Source: Pedobacter paludis
Lineage (GTDB): Bacteria > Bacteroidota > Bacteroidia > Sphingobacteriales > Sphingobacteriaceae
Reading direction: 5' to 3'
DNA: 64,000 nt
NCBI RefSeq assembly: GCF_003173575.1
Contig: NZ_QGNY01000002.1
Location: 762,866 to 826,865, forward strand
Made by a program: the position numbers and the translations under genes. This document shows, one piece after another, positions 35,057 to 44,019 of the stretch (position 1 is the stretch's first letter; every line of letters begins with the position of its first letter). Under the pieces are notes generated by a model. The model had not been told where the DNA came from and made no database searches. It saw only the letters and a program-made list of their open reading frames with translations.

Positions 35057-36091
35057 ATGACGACTTATACTTTAAAAATAATTAGGATCAAACAAGAAAC
35101 ACCCAATGTTGTAACGCTTTCTTTTAAGCAACCTGCTTTAAAAAAAATAAAATATTTAGCTGGCCAATATCTTACATTGATTTTCCGAATCAATGGCAGA
35201 AGATATATCCGGCCATACTCCTTTTCCTCAGCTCCTGGTATTGATGAACTTTTAGAAATTACTGTCAAACGGGTTCCCAATGGCATAGTGTCCAACCATA
35301 TTGTTGATATGGTAAAAGTAAATGATTCTATAGAAGTGATGGAACCTATGGGTGATTTTATATTCCAAAATAACGAGACATTGACCGATGTTTATTTGTG
35401 GGGCGTTGGGAGTGGTATAACGCCTTTGTTTTCTCTTATCAAGTATATCTTATGGTCTAATACTTTTTTAAAAGTTCATTTGATGTATGGAAGTAAAAAT
35501 TATGAAAATACTATTTTTAAAAATCAAATAGAACATCTCCTTTCAATTTATTCAGACAGATTTATCTTGCAACACTTTCATACTGAAGTTTATGTAGGGG
35601 ATAAAAACCCCGATGTGATTGAGGGCCGAATCGATCAGGTTAAAGCTTTAAAAATGCTTTCTGAGAATCCGGTAATTGGAAAGAGTTCCCACTATATATG
35701 CGGCCCATTAGGATTAAAGGAATCTGTCAAACAAGCATTAGATCATTCTGGAGTTGTTAAATCTCTCATTTTTTCTGAGGATTTTGAACTGATAAAAAAT
35801 CCAGCCGACTTTGTAGATATTCAGAGTCAAACTGTGAGGTTGAATTTCCAAAATCAAGAATACAACCTTGAAGTTGTCAAAGGCAAAAGTATTTTGGAAG
35901 CAGCTCTAGATACCAATATCGAACTACCCTATTCTTGTCAAACTGGCAATTGTAGTACCTGTAAAGGCAAGATTGTTGAAGGAAAGACAAGAATGATCGG
36001 ACTGGTAAAAGAAAGAACTGATTTACAGGAAACTGAAACATTACTTTGCTGTACTTATCCGTTAACTGAGAATATAATTATAACGATATAA
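35057..36091 (+). CDS. FAD/NAD(P)H reductase with C-terminal [2Fe-2S] ferredoxin domain, probable CDP-hexulose 3-dehydrase reductase (E3)
   Basis: The 344-residue protein has an FAD domain (RPYSFSSAPGIDELLEITVK near 54-73), an NAD(P) domain (WGVGSGITPLFSLIKY near 115-130; ICGPLGLKESV near 215) and a ferredoxin domain at about 255-344. The last carries the cluster cysteines in YSCQTGNCSTCKG near 294-306 and LLCCTYP near 330. Its place just before rfbF/G/H identifies it as the electron donor for RfbH. The known E3 (AscD/RfbI) has the ferredoxin domain at the N-terminus; here the order is reversed, as in PaaE-type reductases. Confidence 0.8.
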   Translation: MTTYTLKIIRIKQETPNVVTLSFKQPALKKIKYLAGQYLTLIFRINGRRYIRPYSFSSAPGIDELLEITVKRVPNGIVSNHIVDMVKVNDSIEVMEPMGDFIFQNNETLTDVYLWGVGSGITPLFSLIKYILWSNTFLKVHLMYGSKNYENTIFKNQIEHLLSIYSDRFILQHFHTEVYVGDKNPDVIEGRIDQVKALKMLSENPVIGKSSHYICGPLGLKESVKQALDHSGVVKSLIFSEDFELIKNPADFVDIQSQTVRLNFQNQEYNLEVVKGKSILEAALDTNIELPYSCQTGNCSTCKGKIVEGKTRMIGLVKERTDLQETETLLCCTYPLTENIIITI

Positions 36092-36099
36092 ACAAACGA

Positions 36100-36876
36100 A
36101 TGAAGGTAGTAATATTAGCTGGGGGCCTAGGCACAAGACTCATGGAGGAAACTGAAGCCCGCCCAAAACCTATGGTTGAAATAGGAGGAAAACCAATTTT
36201 ATGGCACATTATGAAAATTTACGAGGCCTATGGCTACAATGATTTTATCTTATGCCTTGGTTATAAAGCCCAGACCATAAAAGAATATTTTTTAAACTAT
36301 TATTTGTATAATTCAGATGTATCCATTGACGTTGGAAAAAATACAGTTGATGTGCATTTCTCCAATTCAGAATCATTTAAAGTTACATTAGTAGATACGG
36401 GATTAACTACAAATACAGCTGGAAGGATTAAAAAAATCCAGAAATACGTTCAAGGTGAAGCGTTTATGCTAACTTATGGAGATGGTGTTGCGGATATTAA
36501 TATTACAGAACTTGTAGACTTTCATAAAAGCCACGGTAAACTTGCCACGTTAACGACAATCCAAACTCCTGGAAGATTCGGAAATATTGAGATGGACCCA
36601 GATGGAACCGTACAGCACTTTGTTGAGAAACCACAAGGTGATGGAATGTGGATTAATGGAGGATTCTTCGTTCTCGAGCCAGGAATTTTCAAATATCTGG
36701 AAGAAGATATGGAAAATATTCAGTGGGAAAATAAACCCTTAAGGGAAATAGCTCAAGATGGTGAACTTAGTGCATACAAACATGCTGGCTTTTGGAAGCC
36801 GATGGATGCTTTAAGAGACCGTATCGAATTAGAAAGCCTATGGAGCAATGGGGAAGCAAAATGGAAAATCTGGTAA
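36100..36876 (+). CDS. rfbF: Glucose-1-phosphate cytidylyltransferase
   Basis: RfbF makes CDP-glucose from CTP and glucose-1-phosphate, the entry to CDP-3,6-dideoxyhexoses. The 258-residue protein has VVILAGGLGTRLMEETEARP, KPMVEIGGKPILWHIMKIY, LGYKAQTIKEYF, LTYGDGVADINI and NGGFFVLEPGIF, all diagnostic of the family. It begins 8 bases after the reductase and rfbG follows within 2 bases. Confidence 0.96.
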   Translation: MKVVILAGGLGTRLMEETEARPKPMVEIGGKPILWHIMKIYEAYGYNDFILCLGYKAQTIKEYFLNYYLYNSDVSIDVGKNTVDVHFSNSESFKVTLVDTGLTTNTAGRIKKIQKYVQGEAFMLTYGDGVADINITELVDFHKSHGKLATLTTIQTPGRFGNIEMDPDGTVQHFVEKPQGDGMWINGGFFVLEPGIFKYLEEDMENIQWENKPLREIAQDGELSAYKHAGFWKPMDALRDRIELESLWSNGEAKWKIW

Positions 36877-36878
36877 AT

Positions 36879-37958
36879 ATGATAACTAATCTAAAAGAAA
36901 TATACAAGGGTAAAAAAGTATTTATAACTGGGCATACTGGATTTAAAGGATCCTGGTTATTAAAAATCCTTTCCATATTGGGAGCAGAAATTAGAGGTTA
37001 CGCTCTTGAATCCCATACTGAAAATGATCTATTTAACCTTATAAATGGGCAACAAATTTGTGACTCGGTATTTGCAGATTTAAGGGATAGATCCACATTA
37101 ACAAAAAATATTTTAGATTGTCAACCGGATTTTATCTTTCATTTAGCAGCTCAACCATTAGTTAGATTATCCTATCAGATTCCATCCGAGACCTTCGAAG
37201 TTAATGCAATCGGAACTGCCAACTTATTGGATGCTGTTCGACAAATGGAGAAAAAATGCTCAGTAGTTTTGATTACCACTGATAAGGTTTATCACAATAA
37301 TGAATGGGATTACCCTTACAGGGAAAATGATCGTCTAGGTGGCTATGATCCCTATAGCGCCAGTAAAGCCTGTGCAGAATTAATTATCGATTCCTACCGC
37401 AATTCGTTTTTTAACAAGGCATCTTATGATCATCATCTAAAAGGAATAGCTGTAGGTAGAGCGGGAAATGTAATAGGAGGAGGAGATTGGTCTAAAGATC
37501 GACTGATTCCAGATATTGCAAGAGCTTTATCAAATGGCGACGAGGTTTCTGTGAGAAATCCAAAATCAGTTCGTCCTTGGCAACACGTTCTCGAGCCAGT
37601 AGTTGCTTATCTAATATTGGGGGCTAAACTGGCTGACGAACCGATAAAATTTAGTGATGCTTATAATTTCGGGCCATATGCAACCGACGCACTACCTGTT
37701 TCAGAAATGTTAGATCTTGCCATTCAGAGTTGGGGTAACGGAAGTTATAAAGTCGAGCAAGATATAAATCAACCTCATGAGGCCGGATTGTTAAAGCTTG
37801 ATATCAGTAAAGCTATTAAAGAATTAAACTGGAAACCGAAACTTGATGCTGGGTCTGCCGTAGAAATGACAATGGATTGGTATAGGGAATTTAAACATAA
37901 TAAAAATTCTATCGATCAATTTACTGATAGACAGATTTTAAAATATTTTAATGCATAA
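36879..37958 (+). CDS. rfbG: CDP-glucose 4,6-dehydratase
   Basis: RfbG converts CDP-glucose to CDP-4-keto-6-deoxyglucose. I chose the ATG at 36879, 2 bases after the rfbF stop: it gives MITNLKEIYKGKKVFITGHT, matching the family start and its 357-360-residue length (359 here). Earlier in-frame starts lie inside rfbF. GHTGFKGSW binds NAD, TTDKVYHNNEW lies near 129, and YDPYSASKACAELI (YxxxK) near 157. The stop codon overlaps the next ATG by 8 bases. Confidence 0.95.
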   Translation: MITNLKEIYKGKKVFITGHTGFKGSWLLKILSILGAEIRGYALESHTENDLFNLINGQQICDSVFADLRDRSTLTKNILDCQPDFIFHLAAQPLVRLSYQIPSETFEVNAIGTANLLDAVRQMEKKCSVVLITTDKVYHNNEWDYPYRENDRLGGYDPYSASKACAELIIDSYRNSFFNKASYDHHLKGIAVGRAGNVIGGGDWSKDRLIPDIARALSNGDEVSVRNPKSVRPWQHVLEPVVAYLILGAKLADEPIKFSDAYNFGPYATDALPVSEMLDLAIQSWGNGSYKVEQDINQPHEAGLLKLDISKAIKELNWKPKLDAGSAVEMTMDWYREFKHNKNSIDQFTDRQILKYFNA

Positions 37959-38862
37959 GGTTTTAATCACGGGCATAACGGGTTTTTTAGGGTCACGTAT
38001 TGCTGAAAATCTAATAACAAATAATATCCAGGTTGTGGGGCTGAAACGGACTGAATCCAATACCTGGAGGTGCGCTGATTTTTATGATAATATTGATTGG
38101 ATTGATCTTGATGAAAATAGAGCGTGGAAACAAAACATCCTAGATCATAATCCTTCTGTAATTATACACTGCGCATGGATTGGTGTCGAAGCAGATGATC
38201 GTGATAATTGGCAGATGCAATCACAAAACATATCCTTCATGATAGCACTTTTAGAGATTGCTCGTAATGTAAAACTCCAAAAATTTATTTTTTTAGGATC
38301 TCAAGCTGAATATGGGGTGGTGGATGGGAAAATTACTGAAACTGCAGCCACCAATGCTACCTCTGCCTATGGAAGTATTAAACTAGCTTCCTTAGAGATT
38401 ATGAAAACTTTTTGTGAAATAAACCAGATAAATTGGATATGGTTGAGAATTTTCTCAATTTTTGGAGAAAAAGAAAACCATAATTGGTTAATTCCGTCTA
38501 TAGTAAGGAAAATGCAAACAGACTCGCAAATGGATTTTACTATGGGTAAACAAAAATATGCATATTTATATGTAAAAGATTTTGCTAAAATCATATATGA
38601 AATAGTGATTAATTCAATTCAGTCAGGTATTTATAATATATCATCTGAACAAGCTATTGAACTGCGAACTTTAATTGACAAAATTAAAGAATACATTAAT
38701 CCTGATTTTAAATTAAACTATGGGGCTATCCCTTATCGCCCGCATCAATCCATGCATATAGAAGGAGACATTACCAAAATTAAAGGACAACTAGGTAGAA
38801 TTGATTTTACTGATTTTAACGTAGCTTTGCAACACACCCTAAATAATTACCTTAAAAAATGA
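37951..38862 (+). CDS. NAD-dependent epimerase/reductase, probable YerF-type CDP-sugar reductase
   Basis: This 303-residue extended SDR has GITGFLGSRIAENL at the N-terminus, LGSQAEYG near 118 and SAYGSIKLASLEIM (YxxxK) near 140. It overlaps rfbG by 8 bases and the TPP enzyme by 4 bases, so it belongs to the CDP-sugar pathway. With an acetolactate-synthase-like partner the best analogy is YerF, which reduces the acetyl branch of CDP-4-aceto-3,6-dideoxygalactose to give CDP-yersiniose A. Alternatives are paratose or abequose synthase (RfbS/RfbJ), which reduce C4 of the same precursor. The family call is firm, the substrate inferred. Confidence 0.6.
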   Translation: MHKVLITGITGFLGSRIAENLITNNIQVVGLKRTESNTWRCADFYDNIDWIDLDENRAWKQNILDHNPSVIIHCAWIGVEADDRDNWQMQSQNISFMIALLEIARNVKLQKFIFLGSQAEYGVVDGKITETAATNATSAYGSIKLASLEIMKTFCEINQINWIWLRIFSIFGEKENHNWLIPSIVRKMQTDSQMDFTMGKQKYAYLYVKDFAKIIYEIVINSIQSGIYNISSEQAIELRTLIDKIKEYINPDFKLNYGAIPYRPHQSMHIEGDITKIKGQLGRIDFTDFNVALQHTLNNYLKK

Positions 38863-40580
38863 ATACAATTAAAGCATCCGATTTTATTGCTTACTTTTTG
38901 CAAAAAAAAGGCATAGAGAGTGTTTTTGAACTTTCTGGTGGAATGATTACTCATATATTGGACTCGCTACATCTGACTACGGATATTAAGATTATTACCA
39001 TGCACCATGAGCAGGCTGCTGCATTTGCTGCAGAAGGCTATGCAAGAATAACTGGCCTCCCTGGAATAGCCCTGGCTACCAGTGGGCCAGGTGCTACTAA
39101 TCTTTTGACAGGTATGGGGAGCTGTTTTTTTGATTCTACGCCAGCTATTTTTATAACAGGACAGGTGAACAGGCATGAACAAAAAGGAGATAGAGATATC
39201 CGTCAACTGGGGTTTCAGGAAACTGATATTGTTGCCATGGCTAAACCGATAACGAAAGCCTGTTTCTTAGTGAATGATCCAGAAGACTTAGAATCAGTTT
39301 TCGAACAGGCTTTTAAAATTGCATTAGAAGGTAGACCAGGGCCTGTTTTAATTGATATACCGATGGATGTTCAACGCTCTCAAATTACCTTAAAAAATAA
39401 TTTCGCCATTGAAAAAGATGTGCCAAATATTGAAAAGGATTTATTAGAAGATCTTGTTAAAGATATACAGAATGCAAAACGGCCATTGATCTTATCAGGG
39501 CGAGGGATTAAAGCAGGAAATTCCCAAACTTTGTTTGATGATTTTGTAAAAAAAGTAAAAGTTCCAGTAATTACAACCCTGTTAGGACTAGACACGATAT
39601 CTTTCGATGATGACCTTCGCGTAGGGTTTATCGGGAGTTATGGAAATCGGTGGGCTAATATTGCATTTGGAGAATGCGATTTGCTTATTGTACTTGGTAG
39701 TAGATTAGATATCAGGCAAACTGGTGCCGATACAAAATTTATTGAGAATCGTAAAATATACCATGTGGATTGTGAAATCGGAGAACTAAATAATCGTGTA
39801 ATGGGATGTATCCCTATTCTTGCCCAATTGGACATATTTTTTAAAGAATTTGCCCAAACATCTGTAGATTTCAATGTATCAAACACCTGGATAAATAGAA
39901 TAGAAGAATTAAAATCACTTTGGCCTGATATCAATGAACTTACCCCTACAGGAATAAACCCTAACAAATTTATGCATTCAATGTCAGGTAAGGGGCGAGC
40001 AGCGAAAGTTTATTTAGCTGATGTTGGAAGTCATCAAATGTGGGCTGCTCAGTCTTTAGAGTTATATAAGGGACAATCATTTCTTACATCTGGGGGCATG
40101 GGGGCTATGGGATTTTCTTTACCAGCAGGTATTGGGGCGTGTATCGCTCTAAATAATCAGCCTGTAGTTGTTATTGTTGGTGATGGCTGTATGCAAATTA
40201 ATATTCAAGAATTGCAGACCATTGTCAGAAACAAGCTAAAGGTCAAAATTGTAGTCCTTAATAACAATACACTAGGAATGATCCGTCAGTTTCAGGATAG
40301 TTATTTTGAATCGCGCTATCAATCCACTTATTGGGGGTATAGTGCCCCTGATTTTTATAAAATTGCTACTGCTTACGGGATTGAAGCATTGACAATTGAA
40401 CATCCTTACCAAGTAGAAGAAGGAGTAAATTGGCTCTGGAGCGATGAAAATGTAGATAAACCGCAACTTTTACAAGTTATGGTTGATCCACATACCAATA
40501 CTTATCCTAAAATCGCTTTTGGTAAACCAATTACAGAAATGGAGCCTTTTGCAAAGCCCATAGAAATGGAAGGAACTTAG
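38859..40580 (+). CDS. Thiamine-diphosphate enzyme, acetolactate synthase-like, probable YerE-type acetyl transferase
   Basis: The 573-residue protein has the three-domain layout of acetolactate synthases. The catalytic Glu is E51 in MHHEQAAAFAAEGYAR; the central FAD-type domain follows; the ThDP/Mg motif runs from VGDGCMQINIQEL near 440 to VVLNNN. Housekeeping ALS would sit with ilv genes and a small subunit; none is here. Sandwiched between rfbG/SDR and rfbH, it matches YerE, which transfers a two-carbon unit from pyruvate to CDP-3,6-dideoxy-4-keto-glucose. It overlaps the SDR by 4 bases and precedes rfbH by 33. Confidence 0.72.
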   Translation: MNTIKASDFIAYFLQKKGIESVFELSGGMITHILDSLHLTTDIKIITMHHEQAAAFAAEGYARITGLPGIALATSGPGATNLLTGMGSCFFDSTPAIFITGQVNRHEQKGDRDIRQLGFQETDIVAMAKPITKACFLVNDPEDLESVFEQAFKIALEGRPGPVLIDIPMDVQRSQITLKNNFAIEKDVPNIEKDLLEDLVKDIQNAKRPLILSGRGIKAGNSQTLFDDFVKKVKVPVITTLLGLDTISFDDDLRVGFIGSYGNRWANIAFGECDLLIVLGSRLDIRQTGADTKFIENRKIYHVDCEIGELNNRVMGCIPILAQLDIFFKEFAQTSVDFNVSNTWINRIEELKSLWPDINELTPTGINPNKFMHSMSGKGRAAKVYLADVGSHQMWAAQSLELYKGQSFLTSGGMGAMGFSLPAGIGACIALNNQPVVVIVGDGCMQINIQELQTIVRNKLKVKIVVLNNNTLGMIRQFQDSYFESRYQSTYWGYSAPDFYKIATAYGIEALTIEHPYQVEEGVNWLWSDENVDKPQLLQVMVDPHTNTYPKIAFGKPITEMEPFAKPIEMEGT

Positions 40581-40613
40581 TTTTATTATATTAATCGTTA
40601 TCATAAATATTGT

Positions 40614-41915
40614 ATGTTACAGAACATAACCGATGCAACCCTTGAAAATACAATAAGGGAAATTGCTAAAAGAAAAACTACACAAATTATTGTACCAGGC
40701 CAAAACTATATTCCAGTTACTGGAAAGGTGCTTGATGAGGAAGACATCCTGTTAGGAGTTGACGCCGCTTTAGATGGCTGGTTAACAGCAGGTAGGTTTG
40801 CCAATAAATTTGAGCATGATTTTGCTGCGTATTTTGGCGCACACCGGGCGCTTCTTGTGAATTCTGGCTCGTCCGCAAATTTAGTTGCATTTTATGCACT
40901 CACCTCTCCTAAATTAGGTGATAGGGCCGTGAAACCTGGTGATGAGGTCATTACAGTAGCTGCAGGCTTTCCCACCACTATTAATCCATTGATTCAGTTT
41001 GGTGCTATCCCAGTATTTGTAGATGTAGATATTGCCACACATAATGTTCTATCAGCAGATATTGAGAAAGCTGTTTCTCCAAAAACAAAAGCAATCATGA
41101 TTGCTCACTCTTTGGGAAATCCTTTTGATTTAGATGAAGTAATGAGAGTCGCAAAAAAATATAACCTTTGGGTGGTAGAGGATGATTGTGACTCATTGGG
41201 CGCTACTTACAAAGGGCAAAAAACAGGTACTTTCGGAGATATTTCAACATTTTCATTTTATCCTGCACATCACATTACCATGGGTGAAGGAGGAGCAGTA
41301 CTAATCAATAATCCTGAACTGTCTAAGCTAGCTGAAAGTTTCAGAGATTGGGGAAGAGACTGTTATTGTGAGCCAGGTAAAGACAATACATGCGGATGCC
41401 GCTTTGGTCAACAATTGGGGAGTTTGCCTTTTGGATATGATCATAAATATACATACTCTCATATCGGATTTAACCTAAAAGTAACGGATATGCAGGCTGC
41501 TTTTGGTGTTTCACAAATAAAGAAAATTGATTCATTTGTTGAAAAAAGAAGAGAAAACTATGCAGCACTTTATGAAAGGATGAAAGAGTTTGAAGATGTA
41601 TTTATCTTACCAGAACCAACCCCAAATTCTGAACCTTCATGGTTTGGTTTTCTTTTAACACTAAGAGAAGGCGACTCGAATGACCGTCACATGCTTGTTC
41701 AACATCTCGAGGAAAACAAAATTGGTACTCGCTTATTGTTTGGAGGAAATCTTCTCCGTCAACCTGCGTATGCCAATATTAATCATCGAGTTATTGGAGA
41801 TTTAAAAAACACTGATACTATTATGAATCAGTCATTTTGGTTAGGGGTATGGCCAGGCTTAAATGTAGAGCATTATGATTATATAGCAAAAGTAATTAGA
41901 GATTATCTTGCTTAG
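40614..41915 (+). CDS. rfbH: CDP-4-keto-6-deoxyglucose 3-dehydrase (E1), RfbH
   Basis: RfbH is a PMP- and [2Fe-2S]-dependent enzyme of the aminotransferase fold that removes the C3 hydroxyl. In the 433-residue protein the usual PLP lysine is replaced by His, seen in [13 protein letters not shown] near residues 215-227. The cluster cysteines lie in [17 protein letters not shown] near 248-264, followed by [20 protein letters not shown]. These marks separate it from ordinary sugar aminotransferases. It needs the reductase at 35057 as electron source. It is the last CDP-sugar gene before the glycosyltransferases. Confidence 0.96.
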   Translation: MLQNITDATLENTIREIAKRKTTQIIVPGQNYIPVTGKVLDEEDILLGVDAALDGWLTAGRFANKFEHDFAAYFGAHRALLVNSGSSANLVAFYALTSPKLGDRAVKPGDEVITVAAGFPTTINPLIQFGAIPVFVDVDIATHNVLSADIEKAVSPKTKAIMIAHSLGNPFDLDEVMRVAKKYNLWVVEDDCDSLGATYKGQKTGTFGDISTFSFYPAHHITMGEGGAVLINNPELSKLAESFRDWGRDCYCEPGKDNTCGCRFGQQLGSLPFGYDHKYTYSHIGFNLKVTDMQAAFGVSQIKKIDSFVEKRRENYAALYERMKEFEDVFILPEPTPNSEPSWFGFLLTLREGDSNDRHMLVQHLEENKIGTRLLFGGNLLRQPAYANINHRVIGDLKNTDTIMNQSFWLGVWPGLNVEHYDYIAKVIRDYLA

Positions 41916-41956
41916 TTGCTAATTCTCTATTTTACCAAACAATATCCCAAATATTA

Positions 41957-42934
41957 ATGAAAGATATTTTATTAACTGTAGGTATTCCAACATTCAATGG
42001 CCAAGCCTACTTGGCCCAAGCTATAGAAAGCGTTTTATCTCAGCTTAACCAGAACAATTTAGCAGAAGTAGAAATCATTATATCGGATAACGCATCTACA
42101 GATGATACCGAACAAATAGTAAGAAAGTTTGCCAATACCTATTCAAATACAATAAAATATTTTAAAAACGAGGTTAATGTTGGGTTTGATCGAAATGTAG
42201 ATTACTTATTTCGAAAAGCAGCTGGCCGTTATGTTCATGTATTGGGTGATGATGACTATTTGTCTGACAACGCGATCGACAAAATACTCGGTGTGATAAA
42301 AAGAGGAGTAGACTATGGTATTTTGTTATTGAATATTGGGTTTCTACATATTCCAACAAACACTGAATTACCTGTTGATAAACTTGATACCGAATTAGAA
42401 TTTAAGAATAAGGATGAATTTTTCTTATGGAGTAAATGGAGAACTGCAGCAATTTCGTCAATTGTTGTAAGAAAGCAGGATTGGCTATGCTTAAGTTTAG
42501 ATCAATATATGGGCAACCAATGGATTCATATCAGTGCGTTAATGGAAGTTATGGCTATTAATAGTAAGGCATATGCATTCCCTGATAAAATGGTTACTGT
42601 GAGGGTAGGAAACGCAAGGTGGAACAATAATGGTAACCAACTAAAATTAGGGCTGATTCATTTAAAGGTAATCTCCAGAATGTTAGAATTAGGTTATAAA
42701 CCTGATACTTTCCAAACTTTTGTAAACGATCGTTTTAATAATAACCTCAAAGATATTATATTATTATCGCCTGTCAGTTTTAATGAACGAATAAAAATAG
42801 CGAGCTTAATGAAGCCTTTTTTTCGAAATCGCTTTACATTTTGGTTTTTACATCTTCCTACACTATTTATATTTGGTTATCCATTCCTCATACTCAAGCC
42901 GGTCGCTTTAGCTATAAAAAGGAAATTAAAATAG
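41957..42934 (+). CDS. GT2 family glycosyltransferase (RfbV-like)
   Basis: The 325-residue protein has the GT-A start LLTVGIPTFNGQAYLAQAIE, the donor loop IIISDNASTDDTEQIV and the metal motif VLGDDDYLSD near 95. A hydrophobic C-terminal stretch (FWFLHLPTLFIFGYPFLIL) may bind the membrane. It follows rfbH by 41 bases. The overall pattern resembles RfbV-type transferases of 3,6-dideoxyhexoses, and the protein at 44010 looks like a paralogue. Transfer of the CDP-activated branched sugar is a reasonable inference only. Confidence 0.85.
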   Translation: MKDILLTVGIPTFNGQAYLAQAIESVLSQLNQNNLAEVEIIISDNASTDDTEQIVRKFANTYSNTIKYFKNEVNVGFDRNVDYLFRKAAGRYVHVLGDDDYLSDNAIDKILGVIKRGVDYGILLLNIGFLHIPTNTELPVDKLDTELEFKNKDEFFLWSKWRTAAISSIVVRKQDWLCLSLDQYMGNQWIHISALMEVMAINSKAYAFPDKMVTVRVGNARWNNNGNQLKLGLIHLKVISRMLELGYKPDTFQTFVNDRFNNNLKDIILLSPVSFNERIKIASLMKPFFRNRFTFWFLHLPTLFIFGYPFLILKPVALAIKRKLK

Positions 42935-42984
42935 TAATGATTTTAAGTATAAATATAGGCATTCATGATTAAATATAACTTCAA

Positions 42985-44019
42985 GTGAAAATTTTATTTC
43001 ATAACTTTCATACACGGCTAAATAGAGATAATCTTCTCTTTACAAGTGATAATACGGATATAGGGGACAATCTACTAACACCATTTAAGGTGATGAAAGA
43101 TGAGGCTAAAAAAAGGGGTATAAATATCGGTACTTCCCACGTGATTAATAAAGAAGAAGCTGATGCAATGGTTTTTCTCGACCATCCTGGAATAAATAAT
43201 GAAATGTTTCAATATGGAATTAAAAATGATATTCCACTTTTTTTAATCACCTTAGAAAGTCCAATAATTAAGTCTGAAATTTTTTCAACTGAATTGCATA
43301 ATGCTTTCAAGAAAATACTTACCTGGTCGGATTGTTTGATTGCTAATGATTCAGGAAAATATACCAAAATCAATTATAGTTACAATATTAAAGCCAATTT
43401 TGAATTAGGAAAAAGAAACCGGGATCTAATTGTTATCAGTGGTAACAAAGTTAGTAAACACCCACAGGAACTTTATTCAGAACGCTTAAGGGTAATTAAA
43501 TGGTATGAAAATCATAATAGGGGATATTTGGACTTATATGGTACGGATTGGGATATAAAAATTTTTCACAGTAACATATTAGGACTTATAGTAAATAAAA
43601 TCAATAGAAAATACAAGTTAATTAAAAACAATTATTCCAGTTATAAAGGCAAAATTAAACGTAAAGCAGAGATTTTAGCTCAATACAACTTTTGTTTGTG
43701 CTTTGAAAATGCTTATGGCTTTAGTGGGTATATAACGGAGAAGATATTTGATTCGCTTATGGCAGGAGCGATTCCTATATATAAAGGAGCCGATAACATT
43801 GCAGAATATATACCTAAAAATTGTTATATCAACTACGATGATTTCTCAACCATAGGGGAAATGCACAAATTCCTTACTAATCTTACAGATAATGAGATTG
43901 TAGAATATCAGCTGGCAATCAGAAAATTTCTATCCTCAAGTGCTGTTGATGTATTTTCCATAGAAACATTTGTTAAAACTTCAATAGAAACCATAATAGA
44001 TCAAACCAAATGCTTCTAA
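42985..44019 (+). CDS. GT10 family glycosyltransferase (alpha-1,3/4-fucosyltransferase-like)
   Basis: The start codon is GTG. The C-terminal half of the 344-residue protein carries the GT10 signature YNFCLCFENAYGFSGYITEK followed by IFDSLMAGAIPIYKGADNIAEYIP, with the acidic and basic residues that bind GDP-fucose. The N-terminal half is a divergent acceptor domain with LITLESPIIKS. GT10 enzymes use GDP-fucose, which fits the gmd gene in the locus, though the GDP-fucose synthase is not in the window. The stop overlaps the next gene by 10 bases. Confidence 0.85.
   Translation: MKILFHNFHTRLNRDNLLFTSDNTDIGDNLLTPFKVMKDEAKKRGINIGTSHVINKEEADAMVFLDHPGINNEMFQYGIKNDIPLFLITLESPIIKSEIFSTELHNAFKKILTWSDCLIANDSGKYTKINYSYNIKANFELGKRNRDLIVISGNKVSKHPQELYSERLRVIKWYENHNRGYLDLYGTDWDIKIFHSNILGLIVNKINRKYKLIKNNYSSYKGKIKRKAEILAQYNFCLCFENAYGFSGYITEKIFDSLMAGAIPIYKGADNIAEYIPKNCYINYDDFSTIGEMHKFLTNLTDNEIVEYQLAIRKFLSSSAVDVFSIETFVKTSIETIIDQTKCF

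Noticed and set aside
36792..36878. A longer rfbG start inside rfbF
   Set aside because: The extra residues do not match the family; the ATG at 36879 gives the standard N-terminus and length.
38859..40580. The ThDP enzyme as housekeeping acetolactate synthase
   Set aside because: No ilv genes or regulatory subunit are nearby and it overlaps the CDP-sugar SDR gene; a sugar role fits better, though only phylogeny can settle it.
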